Source: Phycisphaerales bacterium AB-hyl4 | GTDB lineage: Bacteria; Planctomycetota; Phycisphaerae; Phycisphaerales; Phycisphaeraceae | Assembly (NCBI GenBank): GCA_041821185.1 | Contig: JBGUBD010000012.1 | Span: forward strand, 56,170 to 120,169 | Reading direction: 5' to 3' | DNA: 64,000 nt | Shown here: positions 33,700 to 43,010 of the stretch, one piece after another | How the letters are laid out: each line of letters begins with the position of its first letter | Position numbering within the stretch: position 1 is the first letter of the stretch | The notes under the pieces: model-generated | Database searches by the model: none | Seen by the model: the letters and a program-made list of their open reading frames with translations, nothing else | Told to the model about the DNA's origin: nothing | Made by a program: the position numbers and the translations under genes

Positions 33700-34160
33700 A
33701 CCGAAGTCGGATTGAACGGAAGGTCCATCGCCGCTTCGTCGGCGACGGCTAGCGCTGCGCTATGCGCGCGCATCCGCAACGATCAGCGTCCGCGATGCAG
33801 CCCCCATCTATGCGAATCCAACGCCAGCTATGACATTTTGTTTCAGCGAATGGATCCGTAGCTGGCTGCCAGCCCGCCACTTGCCTGTGTCAAAGTTTCT
33901 GAACATGGAGGTTGAGCCTCCGGCGTGCGGGTCAGCCGTTCGCCGACCCCGCGATCCCGGCACTGCCCGCGCCCGCGAAAGCAGATGCAGCCCCCACAAT
34001 CAGCTTCCGTCGCCTTCCGTCGCCGCCATAAATCGCGTTTTGCAGCAGCCTGCTAAGCCATGCTGAGTTGCACAGAGCACGGCTTGAATGGCAGTGCCCC
34101 CCAAAGTGTGCCGCTGCCGCCAGTTTGTCGCGGCCCGTTCGGGGGCCTACCATAGTTTCT
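33700..34160. other. gap with no gene seen
   Basis: 461 bases. Holds a 13-bp direct repeat GATGCAGCCCCCA at 33794-33806 and 33984-33996. Minus-strand frames here are short and have no recognisable domains. Probably the right border zone of the accessory region. Confidence 0.4.
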
Positions 34161-34481
34161 ATGCAGTGGAAGATGCACCTGGAACAGGACCCTCGGCTGA
34201 ACCTGTGGTACCGTCGCGTCAGCGGTCGGCCGGGCTGGGTCTGGACGGCGGCGCTGGGCGCAGCGGTGCTCGTCGTGCTCCTGCCACTGGTGCTGCTGAC
34301 GCTGGCGGCGGTGATCGTCGCGACGGCGGTGTTTGCCACGCTCTCGCTGGTCGTGGCGGGCATGCGGTTCGTCAATCGGCTGCTGGGCGGCGGCGGTCGG
34401 CCGGGCGATGACGCCCACCAAGGGCCCGCCGCCGACCTCAACGCCAGCCGACGCAACGTTCGGGTCATCGAACGGCCGTAG
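34161..34481 (+). CDS. small membrane protein
   Basis: 106 residues from ATG 34161. One long hydrophobic stretch ~27-66 (AALGAAVLVVLLPLVLLTLA, then AVIVATAVFATLSLVVAGM) fits one or two transmembrane helices; N- and C-termini are basic. No family recognised. Lies 174 bases upstream of resB on the same strand. Confidence 0.55.
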   Translation: MQWKMHLEQDPRLNLWYRRVSGRPGWVWTAALGAAVLVVLLPLVLLTLAAVIVATAVFATLSLVVAGMRFVNRLLGGGGRPGDDAHQGPAADLNASRRNVRVIERP

Positions 34482-34654
34482 CAGCGAATCGCGAAGGTAG
34501 CCGCGAATCGCAAATATCGTCAGGGGGCCCTGGCGACGCATCCGACCGGACCAGCCCTGTTCCCCGCTTGACCACCACGCGCGGTTGTTGATAGGCTGGC
34601 CAGACCGCGCGCCAGACTGACCCCCGACACCCCTTTGCTGCGCAGTTAAATACC

Positions 34655-37066
34655 GTGAGCGCCAAATACGAACGCATTAAACAGGCCGACCTGTCACTGC
34701 CGGCCCCGCTGCGGTGGCTGACCCGAGCCTTCAGCTCGATCACCCTCTCGGTGATCCTCCTGTCGCTGGTCTGCCTCTACGGCATCGCCGCGACCATCCC
34801 CGTCCTCTACCTCGCATTGACGGGGGCCTACACCGTGATCGGCCTGATCACCGTGGGCCTCGCCGCCGTCGCCGGCTTCGTCCTGCTGCGACGCGTCACC
34901 GCCCTGCCGTGGTACGTCCGCGTCGCGGGATGTTTGGCCATGCTCGCCTTCGGCGGCGTCGTCGGCGTCCGCCTGGGCTATCTCGCTTACGAGCAGCTCA
35001 ACAGCGTCCCCTGGCTGCTGGAACACCGCGCGACCGTCATCTACCGCCTGCCCTGGCTGGAGATGACCGAGCTGGAGTTTTATGCGTGGTGGCCCATGCA
35101 GATCATCCTCATCCTCTTCGTGCTCAACATGGTCTGGGCCACCATCCGCCGCATCGAGTTCAAGTTCGCCAACCTCGGCGTGCTCACCGTCCACAGCGGC
35201 ATCGTCGTCATGGCGATCGGCTCGATCCTCTACGGCCACTTCAAGGTCGAAGGCGACACCATCCTCTGGCGACGCGACCTCGGCGGCACGTTCGAAAACG
35301 TCTTCTACGACGCACACGAGCCCGCCCTCTACATCGACGTCGACGACCGCCAGCTCATGGTCCCCATCCCCGAGCTGCCGCGATACAACGACTACCCCGT
35401 CGGCTCGCTCGACATCCACCTGCACCGCTTCCCGCAGGTCCGCGAGATGCTCGGCGAAAACGTCCGCCTCACCATCCCCGGCTTCAAGCCCTACGCCGAC
35501 CTCGAACCCGTCTGGCGGCCCCTCCGCACGCCCGACGACCACGCCGCGGCCCTCGCCACCAGCCCGGCGCTGCGGATCGCGCTAGGCGATGACGACGGCC
35601 CTGCCGACGAGATGCACCTCACCCTCGCGAGCAACATGCCTGCCGAGCGGTTGATGGAACGACAAGGCTACACCGTCGAGTACCTGCTCCGCCCCAGCCG
35701 GGAACGCATCGAAGACCTGAGCACCTCCATCGCGGGCGAGCATGGCCTGATCATCGAGATCCCCGAGCACGGCTACCGCGAAGCCCACGCCATCGAACCC
35801 GGACAGACCATCAACCTCGACGAGCTCGGCTACCGCTTCACCATCCGCGACGTCGGCGAATACGGCATGCCCTTCGTCACCGCCGGCTACGAAGACGCCA
35901 CCGACACGCAGGCCACCATCGAAGTCACCACACCCGACGGCGAACAGTTCACACGCATGTCGCTGTACCGCTACCCCGAGCGCACGCAGGATTTCGTCCC
36001 TTCCGACGATCCCGCTGCCGGGCCCATGGGCGAACGACGCGACCCCGACCCGTCGATTCGGCTGGTCTATCTCGACAGCTCACGTTGGCAGTATCACCTC
36101 GTGGCCGACCGCGCCGACGCGGACGTGGTGGGGCTCGCCCTCCGCATGCCCGGCGGCGAAAGCACGTTCACCGCTTTGCCCGAGCAGCGCATTCGCGTGC
36201 CCGGCCGAAGCGAAGGGCTCGGCTGGCTGTACATCGAGCAGATCATCCCCCTGGCCGGCCGGATGACCGAGCCGCGTCCCACCCCGCGCGACCGTCGCGA
36301 CGCCAGCGAGGAAGGCACGTACATCAACTCGCTGCTGCCGGTGCGCGTTGAGGTCGACCAGCCTGACGAGCAAGGCGGCACGTGGAGCCGACTCGTCTGG
36401 ATGCGCCACATGCGCTACCCCAAGTATCCCGACCAGGTGCACCGCCCGGTCTTCGTCGATTTGCCGGAGGTGGGCCAGGTCCGCCTCGCCTTCAGCCGAC
36501 GACGTTTCGAGCTGCCGTTCGCAATTGCGCTCGATCATTTCGAGATGCAGCCTTACCCCGGTTCGCAGATTCCGCAGGACTTCACTGCCGAGCTGCTGAT
36601 CAGCGATGTCGACGAGCATGGCCTGATGCACAATCAGCCCGACCGCCACATCGTCCACATGAATCACCCGCTGAACTACCGCGCCACGTCCAGCGCGCCG
36701 CTGGCGCTGCAGCGCATCAAGATCAGCCAGACCGGCTGGGACCCGCCCGACTCGCAAAATCCCGCCGCCGCCGAGGAACGCGACGAGCAAGGCCGCTTCC
36801 TCAATCAGCAACGCTTCACCATCCTCGGCATCGGCAACAACGTCGGCATCCGCATCATCGCACTCGGCGCGACCATGGTCGGCGTCGGCATCCCCTGGGC
36901 CTTCTACATCAAGCCCTGGCTCACCCGCCGCGAGATGCGCCGCCTCCAACGCGAGTTCGCCGAGCAGGCTCAACAACGCCCGCAACACCCCGACGTCGAC
37001 ACGGACGACAACGCCATCACCCCCACCGAACCGCATCCGCGTACGCCCGAGCACTCGGCGGTATGA
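34655..37066 (+). CDS. resB: ResB-like cytochrome c biogenesis protein (system II)
   Basis: 803 residues from GTG 34655. N-terminal transmembrane cluster (SSITLSVILLSLVCLYGIAA, then three more helices to ~165) with LTVHSGIVVMAIGSILYG at ~170-190, the ResB hallmark. A large periplasmic part follows (~190-740) with LEDSDRYP-free but Asp/Arg-rich strands. The final helix is at ~745-770 (GIRIIALGATMVGVGIPWA). With CcsA it delivers haem to apocytochrome c. Longer periplasmic domain than the usual 450-600-residue ResB. ATGA overlap with ccsA. Confidence 0.88.
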   Translation: MSAKYERIKQADLSLPAPLRWLTRAFSSITLSVILLSLVCLYGIAATIPVLYLALTGAYTVIGLITVGLAAVAGFVLLRRVTALPWYVRVAGCLAMLAFGGVVGVRLGYLAYEQLNSVPWLLEHRATVIYRLPWLEMTELEFYAWWPMQIILILFVLNMVWATIRRIEFKFANLGVLTVHSGIVVMAIGSILYGHFKVEGDTILWRRDLGGTFENVFYDAHEPALYIDVDDRQLMVPIPELPRYNDYPVGSLDIHLHRFPQVREMLGENVRLTIPGFKPYADLEPVWRPLRTPDDHAAALATSPALRIALGDDDGPADEMHLTLASNMPAERLMERQGYTVEYLLRPSRERIEDLSTSIAGEHGLIIEIPEHGYREAHAIEPGQTINLDELGYRFTIRDVGEYGMPFVTAGYEDATDTQATIEVTTPDGEQFTRMSLYRYPERTQDFVPSDDPAAGPMGERRDPDPSIRLVYLDSSRWQYHLVADRADADVVGLALRMPGGESTFTALPEQRIRVPGRSEGLGWLYIEQIIPLAGRMTEPRPTPRDRRDASEEGTYINSLLPVRVEVDQPDEQGGTWSRLVWMRHMRYPKYPDQVHRPVFVDLPEVGQVRLAFSRRRFELPFAIALDHFEMQPYPGSQIPQDFTAELLISDVDEHGLMHNQPDRHIVHMNHPLNYRATSSAPLALQRIKISQTGWDPPDSQNPAAAEERDEQGRFLNQQRFTILGIGNNVGIRIIALGATMVGVGIPWAFYIKPWLTRREMRRLQREFAEQAQQRPQHPDVDTDDNAITPTEPHPRTPEHSAV

Positions 37067-39234
37067 CAACGCTTCGCTTCGCTCACCCCACCCCCCGCAC
37101 CACCATGACACCAACCTCCCCCCCCAAGCCCCAAGCCGCAAGCCCCACTCTGGTCGACCGCTCGCGACTGCCCGGCTACCTCCCCGCGATCATCGTCCTC
37201 CTGCTCGCGCTCACCACGCCCGCGCTGGCCTACAACGATGACGACCCTCACGCGGGCCACGATCACCCCGACACCGAAGCGTCCCACCCGCACCCCCACG
37301 CCACGCACGGCGAACCTTCCACACCAGCCCCCGCCCCCGGAAGCACGCCCGCCCCCGGTGCAACGCAACCGCTCGCGCCCGGCGCCGGTGAAATCTCGCC
37401 TTACACCGGCACGGAATCCACCGCCGAGGATGCCCCCGCTGGCCCCACCGCGCACCAGCTTCACGATCTGCACCACCACAGCAACGCGCCGCTGGATCGC
37501 GACGCCCACGCCGCGTTCGCCGATCGCGTCGACACCCGCGACTTCGCTCGCCTCGCGGTCTTCGACGGCGGCCGACCCAAAATCCTCGACACCCTCGCCC
37601 GCGAAGAGCTCAACCGAATCTACGGCCGACCGCAGTGGCGCGACGCCATCACCGGCAAGCGCTACGACCCCGTCTTCACCTACTTCGACATGCTCTTCAG
37701 CAAACGCTACTACTTCGACAAACCCATTATCCGCGTCGAAGTGCTCCCGCTTCGCCAACAGCTCATCCAGCGCGTCGACCTCGAACGCATGTTCGCCCAC
37801 GTCGAAGCCGATGACCCCGCACTCCACCAACGCCTCACCGATCCCGACCGCTGGCTGCGCTGGGGCCAGATCGCTCCGCTCATGGTCGTCGAGCCGGCGG
37901 TGCAGAACCTGCTCAGCGGGCAAGGCTCAAACCTTCGCCTGTTCGAAGCGCAGCGCGCCGTCGTCAACTCCGCCATCACGTTCGACCAGGTCGGCGCACG
38001 CCTGAACATGGTCTCGCCCGCCGAAGGACAGGAGCATTGGCATCACCTGCTCGCGTTGGAAGACATTACCGCCGCAGAGGGCCTGACCGTGAGCAACCCC
38101 GAAGCAGCGGCGGCGGTGCGCGAGCAGTTTGTCGCGCTGGCCCACGCTTGGCAGCAGGGTGACGCCGACGGCGTCAACGCAGCGCTCGAAGTGCTCGTCG
38201 AGCAGTTGCCGCAGATCAACGCGGCCACCTACCCCGCAAGCTTCCAGTTGCAGGTCGAGTCGGTCTACAACGCGACCAGCCGATTCACCATCGGCTTCTG
38301 GGTCTACCTGCTGGCGACCGTCGCGCTGCTGGTCGCCTTCGCGACCCGTCGGCGGTGGATCGCCAACACCGGCCTCGTGCTGCTGGTCGTCGGCTTCCTC
38401 GTGCACTCCGGCGGCATCGCAGCACGCACCATCCTCACCGAGCGCTGGCCGATCCATAATCAGTACGAGTCGTTCATCGCCGTCGCATGGTTCGCCGTGC
38501 TGCTGGGGCTCGTCCTCATGCTCGTCCGTCGACAGTGGCTGTTCGGCGCTGCCGCGGCGGCGCTCGGCTCGGCCACGCTGCTGACGGCGCACATGATCCA
38601 GATCCCCTCGCACGAGGCCGGCCCCGTCGCCGCCATCCTCGCCACCAGCCGTATCCTCTACATCCACGTCAACATCGTCCTCGCCAGCTACGCGATGATC
38701 GGCCTGGGCTTTGTCATCAGCCTCTTCTACATCGGCGTGCACTACTTCGGCAAAGGCGGCGGGCAAGGTTCGAACGGCTCCACCGGCCAGCCCGTCAACC
38801 TGCAAGCCAACCCCGTCAAGCCCGACGTCGCCCTGCAATCCGGTGCGCCCAACCTGCTGCAATTCGCCGCCGCCGGCGTCGGCGCGTTCGATCGCAGCGA
38901 CGCCACACCCGCCCGCGGCCGACTCGCCCTGCTCAACGATCTCGACAAGGCGCAGCTCATCGTTCTGCAACTCGCCTTCTGGACGCTGGGCGTCGGCATC
39001 CTGCTCGGCGCATACTGGGCTGACCACGCCTGGGGCCGATGGTGGGCATGGGACCCGAAAGAGACCTGGGCGCTGATCACTTGGATCGTCTACCTCGTGG
39101 CCATCCACGTCCGCCTCGGCGTGAAAAACCGCGGCCTCGTCACCGCCTGGCTGAGCGTGCTCGGCTTCTTCGCGATGGTCTGGTGCTACTTCGGCGTCAA
39201 CCTGCTTCTCGCGGGCCTGCACAGCTACGCGTAA
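37063..39234 (+). CDS. ccsA: CcsA-type haem-export/cytochrome c assembly protein with extended N-terminal periplasmic region
   Basis: Start ATG 37063 overlaps the resB stop as ATGA; ATG 37105 is an alternative. Residues ~45-60 form a signal/transmembrane helix. A His-rich stretch follows (DDDPHAGHDHPD, SHPHPHATHG) and then a ~300-residue soluble region. From ~410 the CcsA membrane domain begins, with the haem-handling signature WGRWWAWDPKETWALITW and late periplasmic/helix histidines (YIHVNIVLASY, AIHVRLGVKN). It should work with ResB to export haem and ligate it to CXXCH motifs. Confidence 0.88.
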   Translation: MTTLRFAHPTPRTTMTPTSPPKPQAASPTLVDRSRLPGYLPAIIVLLLALTTPALAYNDDDPHAGHDHPDTEASHPHPHATHGEPSTPAPAPGSTPAPGATQPLAPGAGEISPYTGTESTAEDAPAGPTAHQLHDLHHHSNAPLDRDAHAAFADRVDTRDFARLAVFDGGRPKILDTLAREELNRIYGRPQWRDAITGKRYDPVFTYFDMLFSKRYYFDKPIIRVEVLPLRQQLIQRVDLERMFAHVEADDPALHQRLTDPDRWLRWGQIAPLMVVEPAVQNLLSGQGSNLRLFEAQRAVVNSAITFDQVGARLNMVSPAEGQEHWHHLLALEDITAAEGLTVSNPEAAAAVREQFVALAHAWQQGDADGVNAALEVLVEQLPQINAATYPASFQLQVESVYNATSRFTIGFWVYLLATVALLVAFATRRRWIANTGLVLLVVGFLVHSGGIAARTILTERWPIHNQYESFIAVAWFAVLLGLVLMLVRRQWLFGAAAAALGSATLLTAHMIQIPSHEAGPVAAILATSRILYIHVNIVLASYAMIGLGFVISLFYIGVHYFGKGGGQGSNGSTGQPVNLQANPVKPDVALQSGAPNLLQFAAAGVGAFDRSDATPARGRLALLNDLDKAQLIVLQLAFWTLGVGILLGAYWADHAWGRWWAWDPKETWALITWIVYLVAIHVRLGVKNRGLVTAWLSVLGFFAMVWCYFGVNLLLAGLHSYA

Positions 39235-39291
39235 CCGCGCCCGCTATCATGCCACACCCGACCACCGTCGACCCTGCCACGGAGTGACCCG

Positions 39292-40299
39292 ATGACCACG
39301 CACGAACGCACCGCCGAACTTGCCGCCGCCATTGAAGCCGTCAGCCGCGCGGCCCAGGTCACGCAGGCCGTGCAGCGCGAGCTGGTCACCGCCGACACGC
39401 TCACCAAGAAAGACCGCAGCCCCGTCACTGTCGCCGACTTCGCCTCGCAAGCCGTGGTCTGCGAAACCCTGCAACGCCACTTCGCCAATGACCCGGTCGT
39501 CGGCGAAGAAGACGCCGCCGAGCTGCGCGACGAAGCCAACGAGCCGCTGCGTGCCTCCGTCGTCGAACACGTGCAACGCGCCCTGGCGGACATCGCGCCC
39601 GCCACCGAAGCGCAGGTACTCAGTTGGATCGACCGCGGCCACGCCGAGGGCGGCGCAAAAGGCCGCTTCTGGACGCTCGACCCCATCGACGGCACGAAGG
39701 GCTTCCTCCGCGGCGAGCAGTACGCGATCGCACTGGCGCTGATCGAAGATGGCGAGATCGTCTTCGGCGCGCTCGGCTGCCCCAACCTCCCCTCGCCCGC
39801 CGACGAAGGCGAAGGCCTGCTCATCGTCGCCAGCCGGGGCGATGGCACGTGGATGACGCCGTTGATTTTCGAAGGTGAATCTGAGTTGCAGCCCGTGCAC
39901 GTCAGCGACATCGCCGCCGCCGCCGACGCGAACTTCTGCGAGTCAGTCGAGTCCGGCCACAGCGATCAGGATCAGTCGGTGCAGATCGCGAAGAAGCTCG
40001 GCATCACCGCCGAGCCCGTCCGCATGGACAGCCAGGCGAAATACGCCACCGTCGCGGGCGGCAGCGCCGCGATCTACCTGCGTCTGCCGACACGGCCGGG
40101 TTATCGTGAGAAGATCTGGGACCACGCCGCGGGCGTGATCGCCGTCGAAGAGGCCGGCGGCAAGGTCACCGACGTCGCCGGCAAGCCGCTGGAGTTCGGC
40201 CACGGCCGACAGCTCGAAGCCAACCGCGGCGTCATCGCCACCAACGGCCGCATCCACGACGCCGTCGTCGCCGCCGTCCGCGACGTGCTCGAAAGCTGA
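39292..40299 (+). CDS. 3'(2'),5'-bisphosphate nucleotidase (HAL2/CysQ-like)
   Basis: 335 residues, ATG 39292. Mg-dependent phosphatase of the inositol monophosphatase superfamily: VGEED (~64), WTLDPIDGTKGFLRGEQYA (~126), and the late WDHAAG (~275). The TKGFLR segment and overall length favour the HAL2/3'-phosphoadenosine-5'-phosphate nucleotidase branch, which removes PAP from sulfate assimilation. Convergent with the YjfB-like gene. Confidence 0.85.
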   Translation: MTTHERTAELAAAIEAVSRAAQVTQAVQRELVTADTLTKKDRSPVTVADFASQAVVCETLQRHFANDPVVGEEDAAELRDEANEPLRASVVEHVQRALADIAPATEAQVLSWIDRGHAEGGAKGRFWTLDPIDGTKGFLRGEQYAIALALIEDGEIVFGALGCPNLPSPADEGEGLLIVASRGDGTWMTPLIFEGESELQPVHVSDIAAAADANFCESVESGHSDQDQSVQIAKKLGITAEPVRMDSQAKYATVAGGSAAIYLRLPTRPGYREKIWDHAAGVIAVEEAGGKVTDVAGKPLEFGHGRQLEANRGVIATNGRIHDAVVAAVRDVLES

Positions 40300-40320
40300 A
40301 TCAAGACCAACACCCAGCCG

Positions 40321-40551
40321 TCAGCCGGTCACGTCGATCCGCCCGCCCGTGTCCGCCGACTGCCCGAGACCATTGCCGCCCGAGCCGTGGTTCTTCTCCT
40401 GAAGTTCCACCGCTTTATCGAGCATCTCCATCTCGGCTGCGCCGCGCTCGCGAGCGATATCCATCGCCTTCGAAGCCACCTTCATGCCCACCTCACTCAT
40501 GAGTTGGGCGTGCGATCCAATAGGGCTGATTCCACTCATATCAAAGCGCAT
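40321..40551 (-). CDS. YjfB-family (putative motility) small protein
   Basis: 76 residues from ATG 40551. MRFDMSGISPIGSHAQLMSE, then VASKAMDIARERGAAEMEML, matches the short YjfB/DUF pattern (DxSxIS followed by two helices). The C-terminus is Gly-rich. The family name suggests motility but no function is known. Confidence 0.55.
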   Translation of the reverse strand: MRFDMSGISPIGSHAQLMSEVGMKVASKAMDIARERGAAEMEMLDKAVELQEKNHGSGGNGLGQSADTGGRIDVTG

Positions 40552-40657
40552 CGACCACCCCACCCCCACAACTTGAACCAACCCGTTGTTTTTCACCCCC
40601 GCAACCATTCAAACGTCCGATATCGACGCCTCACCCCGTCGAGTTCCCACACCCCCC

Positions 40658-40686
40658 GAAGCCCACACCGTCACGGTGTGGGCTTC
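40658..40686. repeat. short dispersed palindrome at the scpA stop
   Basis: Perfect 14-bp arms (GAAGCCCACACCGT and its complement) around one base. The minus-strand arm encodes the last residues (K-P-T-P) and the TGA of scpA, so the element provides the stop codon and could also end transcription. Confidence 0.8.
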
Positions 40687-41771
40687 CCACCCTCCTGCTC
40701 ATCATCATCCTCAAGAAACTCTTCCTCCTCACCATCCTCATCATCATCGAGCAACATCTCCTCCTCCGGCTCGTCCGCTTCCCCTGGCTCCCTCGGTTCC
40801 CCCGGTTCCTCCAACTCTTCCCCATATTCCGCCTCGTCCGCCTCATCCACCGCCTCGCCCGCGGCACGCTTGGCCCGCAGCCGTTCGCGACGCTCCGCCC
40901 GCAGCTTCGCCTGCTCGTCCGGCCAGTCGTACTGCATCTGCCCCGTCTCCGGGTCGCGCCAGTCCGTTGCCTCGTCATGCACCAACGTCAGCTTCGCCTG
41001 CTCGTCTTCCGTGCGAGGCTCCAGCCGAATCTCGCCGCCCGCGTCTTCCTGCAATACGCGAACCTTGTTCTCACGCACCAGCTCCAGCGTCGCGAGGAAC
41101 AGGCCGATCATCTCGCTGCGATTCGTCCGCCCGACGAAAATCGCCTGCAACGTCATGCCGCCTTCGCGTTGCAGTCGATCGTAGATGTCCGCGGCATGCA
41201 GCGAGATCGGCGTGTCGTCCACCGTCACCTGGTGATCGCCTTGATGCCCGATCGAGTCCAGCATCCGCGAGAACGCCTGGCAGAGGTCCATCACGTTCAC
41301 ATCGTCCAGATCCAGCTCGATCGGCTCGGCTTCGCCTTCCGCCTTCTCCGCCGTCTGCGCCTTCACCGGATGGATCGCGAACCGTTGGCTCCAGCTCTCC
41401 TGCTGTCGCTCCAACGCCCGCGACGCGTCCTTGTACCGCTTGTACGCAAGCAACTGCTGCACCAGCTCGAACCGCGGATCGCGCTCCGGCTGCGCATCCC
41501 CCTCGCCCGCTTGCTCACCCTCGTCCGCCTGCTCGCGCGGCATGAGCATCTGGCTTTTGATTTCCAGCAGCGTCGCCGCCATGACGAGAAACTCCCCCGC
41601 CTGGTCCATGTCCATGAGCTCGATCAGCTTCAAATGGTCGAGATACTGCTCGGCCAGCTTCGCGACAGGGATGTCGTGCAGATCGATCTCATGCCGTTTC
41701 ACCAGGTAAAGCAACAGGTCCAACGGCCCGGCATACGCCTCAAGCTGCACGCGATATTCACTCATCCCCAT
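40671..41771 (-). CDS. scpA: segregation and condensation protein A
   Basis: 366 residues. N-terminal kleisin domain: YRVQLEAYAGPLDLLLYLVK, RHEIDLHDIPVAKLAEQYL, then FLVMAATLLEIKSQMLMP. A C-terminal winged-helix zone around 210-265 (FVGRTNRSEMIGLFLATLEL). Forms the SMC-ScpAB condensin. The last ~80 residues are highly acidic (EDDEQ repeats), unusual for ScpA. Start at ATG 41771 or 41765; neither has a clear ribosome site. Confidence 0.88.
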   Translation of the reverse strand: MGMSEYRVQLEAYAGPLDLLLYLVKRHEIDLHDIPVAKLAEQYLDHLKLIELMDMDQAGEFLVMAATLLEIKSQMLMPREQADEGEQAGEGDAQPERDPRFELVQQLLAYKRYKDASRALERQQESWSQRFAIHPVKAQTAEKAEGEAEPIELDLDDVNVMDLCQAFSRMLDSIGHQGDHQVTVDDTPISLHAADIYDRLQREGGMTLQAIFVGRTNRSEMIGLFLATLELVRENKVRVLQEDAGGEIRLEPRTEDEQAKLTLVHDEATDWRDPETGQMQYDWPDEQAKLRAERRERLRAKRAAGEAVDEADEAEYGEELEEPGEPREPGEADEPEEEMLLDDDEDGEEEEFLEDDDEQEGGKPTP

Positions 41772-41823
41772 AGTGTCGAGCTTCCCCCCCCCACTTTCAA
41801 GTTCACGCCCCGCTTTCTCCTAT

Positions 41824-41850
41824 AAAGCCCACGGATGGCATCCGTGGGAT
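41824..41850. repeat. short dispersed palindrome
   Basis: CCCACGGATG pairs with CATCCGTGGG. GCCCACGG family, intergenic between scpA and kdsD. Confidence 0.7.
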
Positions 41851-41853
41851 TCG

Positions 41854-41890
41854 CTCAAACTTGAAACTCCCAACTCGAACCTCGACACTA
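41854..41890. repeat. heptad repeats upstream of kdsD
   Basis: Imperfect copies of AAACTTG/AAACTCC/AACTCGA end 5 bases before the kdsD ATG in place of a Shine-Dalgarno sequence. Confidence 0.6.
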
Positions 41891-41895
41891 CCTTG

Positions 41896-42924
41896 ATGAC
41901 CACCCCCGACCAGGCCGACTTCGCCCGCCGCGTCCTCAACGCCGAGGCCGACGCCATCCGCCACATCACCATCGACGACAGCTTCCAGCAAGCCGTCAAC
42001 CTCATCATCCAGCACGACGACGGCAGCCCCCGCACCGGCAGCCTCATCATCTCCGGCCTGGGCAAAAGCGGACTCATCGGCCAAAAGCTCTCCGCCACCT
42101 TCGCCTCCACCGGCACGCCCAGCCAGTTCCTCCACCCCTCCGAGGCCGTGCACGGCGACCTCGGCCGCATCCGACGCGGCGACACCGCCCTCCTGCTCTC
42201 CTACGGCGGAAACACCGAAGAAGTCGTCACACTCGCCGAACTGCTCCGACAAGACAGCCTGCCCACGCTCGCCCTCGTCGGCAAGCCCGACTGCGACCTC
42301 GCACGACTCGCCACCGTCACCCTCACCGTCGGCGACGTCACCGAAGCCTGCCCGCTCAACCTCGCCCCCACCGCCAGCACCACCGCCATGCTCGCGCTCG
42401 GCGACGCCCTCGCCCTCGCCGTCGCACGCCAACGCAACTTCGGCGTCGAACAGTTCCGCAAGCTCCACCCCGGCGGCGGCCTCGGCAGGCAACTCACCCC
42501 CGTCACCCAGGCCATGCGCTTCAAAGCCGCACCCCCCGCCGACGCCAACCTCCCGCTCATCCACCCCGACCGCACCGTCGAGCAGGCCTACGCCGAGGCC
42601 GAGCAGTTCGCCAAAGCCTCCGGCCTGCGACGCGCGGGCGCTCTGCTCATCGTCGACGACCAAGGCAAGCTCGCCGGCATCGTCACCGACGGCGACCTCC
42701 GCACCGCACTCATCCGCCAGGGCCCCGACGCCTGGCTTGGCCCCATCCGCCAGATCATGACCACCCACCCGACCACCCTCCCCATCGACGCCCTCGTCCG
42801 CGACGCCGTCCGCATCGTCCGCGAGCACCGCTTCGACGAGATCCCCATCGTCGACGAAAACCACCACCCCGTCGGCCTCATCGACGTCCAGGACCTCGCC
42901 GCCCTGAAAGTCATCGAAGGCTGA
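41896..42924 (+). CDS. kdsD: arabinose-5-phosphate isomerase (KdsD/KpsF)
   Basis: 342 residues from ATG 41896. Interconverts ribulose-5-P and arabinose-5-P for Kdo synthesis. SIS domain with SLIISGLGKSGLIGQKLSAT, FLHPSEAVHGDLGRI, then LSYGGNTEEVVTLAELL; two CBS domains after ~200 (VTDGDLRTALIRQG, IPIVDENHHPVGLID). KdsC follows 86 bases later, so the pair forms part of a Kdo pathway operon. Confidence 0.9.
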   Translation: MTTPDQADFARRVLNAEADAIRHITIDDSFQQAVNLIIQHDDGSPRTGSLIISGLGKSGLIGQKLSATFASTGTPSQFLHPSEAVHGDLGRIRRGDTALLLSYGGNTEEVVTLAELLRQDSLPTLALVGKPDCDLARLATVTLTVGDVTEACPLNLAPTASTTAMLALGDALALAVARQRNFGVEQFRKLHPGGGLGRQLTPVTQAMRFKAAPPADANLPLIHPDRTVEQAYAEAEQFAKASGLRRAGALLIVDDQGKLAGIVTDGDLRTALIRQGPDAWLGPIRQIMTTHPTTLPIDALVRDAVRIVREHRFDEIPIVDENHHPVGLIDVQDLAALKVIEG

Positions 42925-42939
42925 CTACGACCCCACCCC

Positions 42940-42968
42940 GAAGCCCACGGCGTCAATCCGTGGGCTTC
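42940..42968. repeat. short dispersed palindrome
   Basis: GAAGCCCACGG (42940-42950) pairs with 42958-42968. Sits in the kdsD-kdsC gap, 13 bases after the stop. Confidence 0.75.
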
Positions 42969-42976
42969 CCTCCCCA

Positions 42977-43007
42977 ACTAGAAACTAGAAACTCAAAACT
43001 CGAAACG
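42977..43007. repeat. heptad repeats upstream of kdsC
   Basis: Four imperfect copies of a GAAACT(A/C)-type heptad immediately before ATG 43011. Confidence 0.65.
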
Positions 43008-43010
43008 CTT

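Noticed and set aside
34694-35542. Long minus-strand ORF opposite resB
   Set aside because: Codon bias in resB (C-ending codons) leaves the antisense frame open; the translation has no domain and is low-complexity Asp/Val/Glu. The same applies to minus 36080-37141 and 36970-37923, opposite resB and ccsA.
40977-41825. Plus-strand ORF opposite scpA
   Set aside because: Shadow of scpA; Arg/Leu-rich with no domain.
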